Positions 4,250 through 7,736 of a stretch of 7,736 nucleotides of DNA are shown in pieces (the first letter of the stretch is position 1; each line of letters opens with the position of its first letter). The stretch comes from Candidatus Pacearchaeota archaeon. GTDB taxonomy: Archaea > Nanoarchaeota > Nanoarchaeia > Pacearchaeales > GW2011-AR1. The stretch covers positions 1 to 7,736 of the forward strand of contig NZER01000006.1 in the NCBI GenBank assembly GCA_002690445.1. The letters run 5' to 3'. The notes under the pieces are model-generated. The model saw only the letters and a list, made by a program, of their open reading frames with translations, did not search any database and was not told the origin of the DNA. The translations under genes and the position numbers were made by a program.

Positions 4250-5797
4250 GTGGCCTACGGTCGCTTCATACCTGCGGCAGGCAGCACGTCGGCGCGCATA
4301 GCGCTGATCGGCGAGTCGCCCTGGCGCCACGAAGACGTCGCCGGTCGCCCGTTCGCCGGTCCGTCGGGCGCATTACTCGACCGCTGGTGGTACGCCGCTG
4401 GCCTGACACGCGCCGACTTCTGGATCGATAATGTGTTCCCGCACGTGAGCATGATCGCCAGCGTCGGCCAGCGCGACGTCGAACCGTGGGCCAACGACCT
4501 CCACGACCGCATCGCCGCGCTCGACGACCCCTACGTGATTGTGCCGACTGGTAACGTGGCCCTGCGCGCGCTCACCGGCAAGTCCAAGTATCCGTGGGAG
4601 CCGTACCGCCGACGCGATGGCACAACCATCCCTGGCATCGAGGCGCACCGTGGCAGCATCTACGAGTACGTCGATCGACGTGGCCGTCGGCTCAAAGTGA
4701 TACCGACGATCCATCCAGCCGCCACGTTCCGCCAGCCCATGTACGCTAAGGTGTGCGTCGCCGACTGGCAGCGTATCGCAGCCGACGCGAAGCACCGTGA
4801 CCTACGACTACCACAGCGTGAGCACTTCATCAGGCCGACGCTGGACGACCTCAAGTGGTACGCCGACGACGTGCTCCCAACGACGAGCACGCGTAAGCGG
4901 CAGCGTGTGCGGCTCGCCATCGACTGCGAATGGGTGCCAGGCGGCCCCCTGCTGTGCGTCGGGTTTGCCGCCACGCCGTCGTTCAGCATGACGGTCCCGA
5001 CGACGCTGGACTACTGGAAGTCGAAGCGCCGCCTCGCCGACGCGATGGCCTGGATCGCCTACATGTGCGGCAACGACATCCCGAAGGTGCTGCAACACGG
5101 CCACAGCGACGCCTACGTGCTGCGCCGCCTGCACGACATCGCGATCGCGCACCTCGATTGGGACACGCTAGCGATGCACCACGTGATTGACCCGAACGCG
5201 CCGCACACATTACAGTACATAGCGTCGGTGTACACGCGCCAGCAGTACTGGAAGGACGAGGCGAAGTCACCGCAAGAGATGGCGAAGTACGCCAACAACA
5301 TCGAAGCGCTGTGGACATACAACGGCATCGATGCGGCGGTCACACGCGAACTCTATGACACGTTCCATGCGATCATCAGCGAACGCGACATGCTCCAGTT
5401 CTACGATGACCACTACCGCGACATCTTCACGCCGTTGCTCGATATCATGCTACATGGCATCAACACCGACGACCAGCGACGCCGACGCGCCTACAACCGG
5501 CTGCAAGCGGACTGCATCGCGATCCAAGACGACCTCACACGCATGACCGGCAAACGGCTGTACGGCGCACGCACGTTGTCGTCGCGCAAGATCATGAGCT
5601 ACTGCTACGACGACCTGCGGCTCGCCAAGCAGACACGCCTACGTAAGCGCAAGGGCAACGCACCAGTACGCACGCCGACCGCCGACGAGATCGCCATCCG
5701 TCGGTTGATGCTGCGCTACGGCAAGAAGTTCGGCGAAGTCGGCGAGGCGATATTGCAACACCGGCGCAAGTATCAGCTCATGACGTTCTACGCCTGA
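4250..5797 (+). CDS. Split family A DNA polymerase, N-terminal half: UDG-like domain, 3'-5' exonuclease, thumb
   Basis: The 515-residue protein has three parts. Residues about 15-180 form a uracil-DNA-glycosylase-like domain, with GESPWRHEDVAGRPFAGPSG (21-40), a DNVFP strand (60-64) and a VIPTIHPAATF motif with His155. Residues about 218-372 form a DEDDy 3'-5' exonuclease: Asp225 and Glu227 in LAIDCEW, Asp287 in HGHSDAY, and Tyr357/Asp361 in YNGIDA. Residues about 385-515 resemble the thumb of polymerase I, ending in RRLMLRYGKKFGEVGEAIL and HRRKYQLMTFYA, just where E. coli Pol I reads KLKSTYTD. The palm and fingers are absent here and lie at 6627-7589. UDG fused to exonuclease and polymerase is a known phage architecture, so this looks like one polymerase divided in two. 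The GTG start at 4250 has a weak ribosome-binding site and follows the upstream stop by 4 bases. The UDG motif has Trp where family 4 enzymes usually have Gly (GEAPG), so glycosylase activity is uncertain. Confidence 0.88.
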   Translation: MAYGRFIPAAGSTSARIALIGESPWRHEDVAGRPFAGPSGALLDRWWYAAGLTRADFWIDNVFPHVSMIASVGQRDVEPWANDLHDRIAALDDPYVIVPTGNVALRALTGKSKYPWEPYRRRDGTTIPGIEAHRGSIYEYVDRRGRRLKVIPTIHPAATFRQPMYAKVCVADWQRIAADAKHRDLRLPQREHFIRPTLDDLKWYADDVLPTTSTRKRQRVRLAIDCEWVPGGPLLCVGFAATPSFSMTVPTTLDYWKSKRRLADAMAWIAYMCGNDIPKVLQHGHSDAYVLRRLHDIAIAHLDWDTLAMHHVIDPNAPHTLQYIASVYTRQQYWKDEAKSPQEMAKYANNIEALWTYNGIDAAVTRELYDTFHAIISERDMLQFYDDHYRDIFTPLLDIMLHGINTDDQRRRRAYNRLQADCIAIQDDLTRMTGKRLYGARTLSSRKIMSYCYDDLRLAKQTRLRKRKGNAPVRTPTADEIAIRRLMLRYGKKFGEVGEAILQHRRKYQLMTFYA

Positions 5798-5848
5798 CGA
5801 CGACGATCGGTAACGTGTCTACAAACTACTGAACAAGGAGGTAAGGCT

Positions 5849-6391
5849 ATGGGTATACAAAAAACGAATATCGAGATTCAAGGATTATCGGCGCTGTTAA
5901 TGCACCGATTTCCTCTTGAACCAATCGAAGCTATCGAAAAAATGTCAAAAGTAGATCAAGCCGAGATATCAGCGTACCGTGTTCCAGACGATTCGCGTAT
6001 GCTGTATATCCCTGGTACGGCGATCCAACGTGCACTCATCGGTGGTGCGGCGTTCGTCAAAGGGAAAGGACGCGCGACGATGTCAAAACCGGCAGCGGCG
6101 TGCTTACTCGTAACACCGGAGTACGTCGACCTCGGCATGACACAATACGTCATCGACAGCCGAGCCGTCGTCGTACCGGTAACGAAGGGACGGATTGTTA
6201 GGCACAGGCCGCGTATCGATGAATGGAAAGTTACGTTCAATCTCGAATGGGACGATACATTACTGTCGAATGACGAACTGCGCAAAATCGTCGATAACAC
6301 CGGCGCGCGTGTCGGCTTACTCGACTTTAGACCAGAGAAGAAAGGCCCGTTCGGGCGGTTCATCGTAACAAAATGGCTAAGGTGCGGCTAG
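5849..6391 (+). CDS. Conserved phage-type protein of unknown function inserted between polymerase halves
   Basis: The 180-residue protein has features I have seen in phage hypothetical proteins: an N-terminal GLSALLMHRFPLEP (12-25), MLYIPGTAIQRALIGGAAF (51-69), CLLVTPEYVDLG (85-96), RHRPRIDEWKVTFNLEWD (118-135) and a C-terminal GARVGLLDFRP then KKGPFGRF (152-171). Alternating strands and a glycine-rich end suggest a ferredoxin-like or RAMP-like fold, which is a guess. No catalytic motif is evident, and I cannot give a function. ATG 5849 follows an ideal AAGGAGG (5836-5842). Codon use is less GC-rich than the flanking polymerase genes, consistent with separate acquisition. The last codons overlap the start of the GGYNN pentamer array. 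Co-occurrence with replication genes suggests a role in DNA replication or recombination, but this is context only. Confidence 0.75.
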   Translation: MGIQKTNIEIQGLSALLMHRFPLEPIEAIEKMSKVDQAEISAYRVPDDSRMLYIPGTAIQRALIGGAAFVKGKGRATMSKPAAACLLVTPEYVDLGMTQYVIDSRAVVVPVTKGRIVRHRPRIDEWKVTFNLEWDDTLLSNDELRKIVDNTGARVGLLDFRPEKKGPFGRFIVTKWLRCG

Positions 6392-6475
6392 GTATGGTAT
6401 GGCGAGGTACGGCAAGGCTTGGTCCGGCGAGGTCGTGTCTGGCCTGGTACGGCACGGCGAGCTGAGGCAAGGAGG
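6381..6475 (+). repeat. GGYNN pentamer array (19 degenerate 5-bp units)
   Basis: Reading from 6381 in steps of five, 17 of 19 units begin GG and 18 of 19 have a pyrimidine in third place. Examples are GGTAT (twice), GGCGA (three times), GGTAC (twice) and GGCAA (twice). The exceptions are TGTCT (6436), GCTGA (6461) and the last unit, GGAGG, which is itself the Shine-Dalgarno of the next gene. The first two units fall in the 3' end of the 5849-6391 gene. A period of five is incompatible with ordinary coding and the units are degenerate, so this looks like a maintained structural or binding array rather than recent slippage. Possible roles are repeated protein or RNA contacts, a replication-related site, or a recombination-prone spacer. 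Confidence 0.85.
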
Positions 6476-6480
6476 TAATG

Positions 6481-6630
6481 ATGTCCGATGAACTGGCGAA
6501 ACAACTGATCCTTGAGATACGACGGTTACGATACACGATCCATTACGTAAACACTAAAAGTCTCGATCATACCGACATTTTAGAGGACTTCGGCCAGATT
6601 GATATAATAGTGAACGACAGCGCATCATGA
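6481..6630 (+). CDS. Small ORF (49 aa) upstream of polymerase C-terminal half, unknown
   Basis: The frame reads MSDELAKQLILEIRRLRYTI through DIIVNDSAS and ends at TGA 6628-6630. The ribosome-binding site is strong, with GGAGG at 6471-6475 placed 5 bases before ATG 6481. Another ATG at 6478 is too close. The first 20 residues form a clear amphipathic helix (ELAKQLILEIRRLRY), possibly a dimerising or coiled-coil segment. Its stop overlaps the ATG of the polymerase half in an ATGA arrangement, so it probably couples translation of that gene. Codon use is AT-richer than the polymerase. It may be a tether or regulator of the split polymerase, but no homology is recognised. Confidence 0.6.
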   Translation: MSDELAKQLILEIRRLRYTIHYVNTKSLDHTDILEDFGQIDIIVNDSAS

Positions 6631-7589
6631 CACGTATCGACGCTGACGGACGCTTCCGTTCATCGTACGCGCCCTACGCGGACACCGGACGCCTACGCTC
6701 GTCGGGGCACCCACTCGACGGTGGCAGCAATGCGCAAAACATCGACCGTGAGGCACGCGATCAGTTCATCCCTGACGAGGGCTGCGTCTTCCTTGGCGTC
6801 GACCTGTCACTGGCCGAGGATCGCGACGTCAAGGTACGTACGAAGTCGGCTCGACTCATCAAGATGGCGCGGCTCCCACCGTGGGAGATTGACTTTCATC
6901 GTCTGGCGGCTGCTACGATATTTCGGTGCGATCCGCTTGCGGTAACGAAGGACCAGCGCTACATCGGCAAGCGCACGAAGCACGCCAGCAACTACGACAT
7001 GCACGGCCAGCGCCTCAGCGACGAACTCCTACGCGAGGGCTACACGTTCACGCCAGAGGAATGTGACAGCATGATCGTTGCCGTGCGCGAGCCTGAAGTC
7101 GTCGACTGGCAGCGACGCATACGCCAATCGATACTACGGCACCGGCGCCTGACGAACTCGTGGGGCCGCACCATCAACTACGAACACGAGCGCATGGACG
7201 ACGAGCTGTATCGGCGCGCGTACGCCTACCTGCCGCAGAGCGACATCGGCGATCTCATGAGCGTGTGGGGCCTCATCGTGGCACACCGGTATATCGCCAC
7301 ACTCACGTACTCGTCGGCGAAGGCGCCACGCGTACGCATCAACCAGGACGGCCATGACAGCCTGTTGATCTCGGCGCCGCCGTGGTACGTGTGGCCGCTG
7401 GTCGGGGCGCTACGTACGTCGCTGGAGCGCAGTCGTGACTACGACGGCGTACCCCTATCGATACCGTGCGAGTTCAGTCTAGGTGCGTCATGGACGATGG
7501 AGCACGAGTTCAAGCGGTTGCCGTCGCAGCGCGAGTTCGTCGACGTGGCGTACAGCGTCTACGACGGCCTGTACGGGAGTCGCCGTTGA
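6627..7589 (+). CDS. Split family A DNA polymerase, C-terminal half: palm and fingers
   Basis: The 320-residue protein starts where family A palm domains begin: DADGRFRSSY (5-14), TGRLRSS (20-26) and NAQNID (35-40). Motif A is FLGVDLSLAEDR (55-66), with catalytic Asp59 and Glu64. The fingers O-helix is RYIGKRTKHASNYDMHG (111-127), giving Arg111, Lys115 and Tyr123 for E. coli Arg754, Lys758 and Tyr766. His119 takes the place of Phe762. Motif C is INQDGHDSLLIS (238-249) with Asp244; the following Glu of E. coli HDE is Ser. The thumb, exonuclease and UDG-like domains are encoded separately at 4250-5797, and the two proteins total 835 residues, near a full UDG-exo-pol enzyme. ATG 6627 overlaps the preceding small gene's stop (ATGA), implying coupled translation. 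The end (HEFKRLPSQREFVDVAYS) matches the AT-rich fragment at 296-586. Confidence 0.9.
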   Translation: MTRIDADGRFRSSYAPYADTGRLRSSGHPLDGGSNAQNIDREARDQFIPDEGCVFLGVDLSLAEDRDVKVRTKSARLIKMARLPPWEIDFHRLAAATIFRCDPLAVTKDQRYIGKRTKHASNYDMHGQRLSDELLREGYTFTPEECDSMIVAVREPEVVDWQRRIRQSILRHRRLTNSWGRTINYEHERMDDELYRRAYAYLPQSDIGDLMSVWGLIVAHRYIATLTYSSAKAPRVRINQDGHDSLLISAPPWYVWPLVGALRTSLERSRDYDGVPLSIPCEFSLGASWTMEHEFKRLPSQREFVDVAYSVYDGLYGSRR

Positions 7590-7696
7590 TGACGCCGTCG
7601 ACAGCACCGTTCATCGGCATCGACAGCGACCGCCACAGCTACGACATTGCCGAACGACGGCTCGCCGTGTACTACGCCGATGAGCCGACGACATAG
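7589..7696 (+). CDS. 35-aa ORF resembling the tail of a DNA methyltransferase
   Basis: The ATG at 7589 overlaps the polymerase stop (TGATG) and the frame ends at TAG 7694-7696. The product contains FIGIDSDRHSYDIAERRLA. This strongly resembles the segment that follows motif I at the C-terminal end of many N4/N6 DNA methyltransferases (IGIExxxxYxxIAxxRL). The SAM-binding DPFxGSGT motif and the catalytic motif are missing, so it cannot be an active methyltransferase by itself. It may be a remnant fused to a start codon, or a short gene resembling one by chance. Confidence 0.45.
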   Translation: MTPSTAPFIGIDSDRHSYDIAERRLAVYYADEPTT

Positions 7697-7707
7697 CGAC
7701 GCCCACC

Positions 7708-7736
7708 ATGACGACGAAGTACGCCCTCGACACGAC
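7708..7736 (+). CDS. Start of a possible next gene (cut by window end)
   Basis: An ATG at 7708 opens a frame, MTTKYALDT, that runs off the end of the window with GC-rich codons. No clear Shine-Dalgarno precedes it. A hydrophobic strand followed by Asp at the N-terminus is common in RNase H-like enzymes, but nine residues are too few to identify anything. Confidence 0.35.

Noticed and set aside
6579..6608. TATAAT at 6603-6608 with TTTAGA 18 bases upstream, a promoter-like pair before the polymerase C-terminal gene
   Set aside because: It lies inside the coding frame of the 49-residue gene, the -35 match is only 4 of 6, and the stretch is AT-rich enough for chance occurrence.
5798..6626. Group I intron or intein splitting the polymerase
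   Set aside because: No intein splice motifs occur at the ends of the two protein halves, and no homing endonuclease motif is present in the inserted genes. Intron structure could not be tested here, so this rejection is provisional.

Overview
This window reads as part of a tailed-phage (or metagenomic phage) genome. All supported genes are on the + strand. They are small, tightly packed and often overlap by a few bases. The recognisable products are phage DNA-replication and DNA-modification functions. The host cannot be named from this sequence. No tRNA, rRNA, CRISPR array or integrase was seen, and no gene is supported on the minus strand.

Two kinds of DNA alternate. Most of the window (about 1858-5797 and 6627-7736) is GC-rich, with strong G/C at third codon positions. 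Two stretches are visibly AT-rich: 1 to about 110, and about 296-1857. The second holds the C-terminal end of a family A DNA polymerase, a small Cys-rich protein, QueD and a DpdA-like transglycosylase. These last two suggest 7-deazaguanine modification of phage DNA. The 3' end of the dpdA-like gene is present twice: positions 1-85 are identical to 1773-1857. A roughly 190-base GC-rich piece lies between the first copy and the polymerase fragment. The AT-rich block is therefore either a mosaic insertion or tandem duplication, or a chimeric assembly of two related phages.

The GC-rich part runs through small unknown genes (1890-2683), then a probable ssDNA-binding protein with a C-terminal C2H2 zinc knuckle (2796-3530). 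Next come a small helix-turn-helix-like protein (3566-3907) and a conserved phage protein starting TIWKFP (3910-4245). The replicative polymerase follows, split over two genes. The first (4250-5797) carries a uracil-DNA-glycosylase-like domain, a DEDDy 3'-5' exonuclease and the thumb region. The second (6627-7589) carries the palm and fingers with the catalytic motifs.

Between the two halves sits a module of different composition: a 180-residue protein of unknown function (5849-6391), a 95-base array of GGYNN pentamers (6381-6475) and a 49-residue ORF (6481-6630) whose stop overlaps the start of the second polymerase half. After the polymerase is a 35-residue ORF resembling the tail of a DNA methyltransferase (7589-7696), then the first codons of another possible gene.

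The polymerase fragment at 296-586 and the polymerase at 6627-7589 are homologous: about 43 of 74 residues match in an ungapped hand alignment. The window thus holds two divergent versions of the same replication gene.
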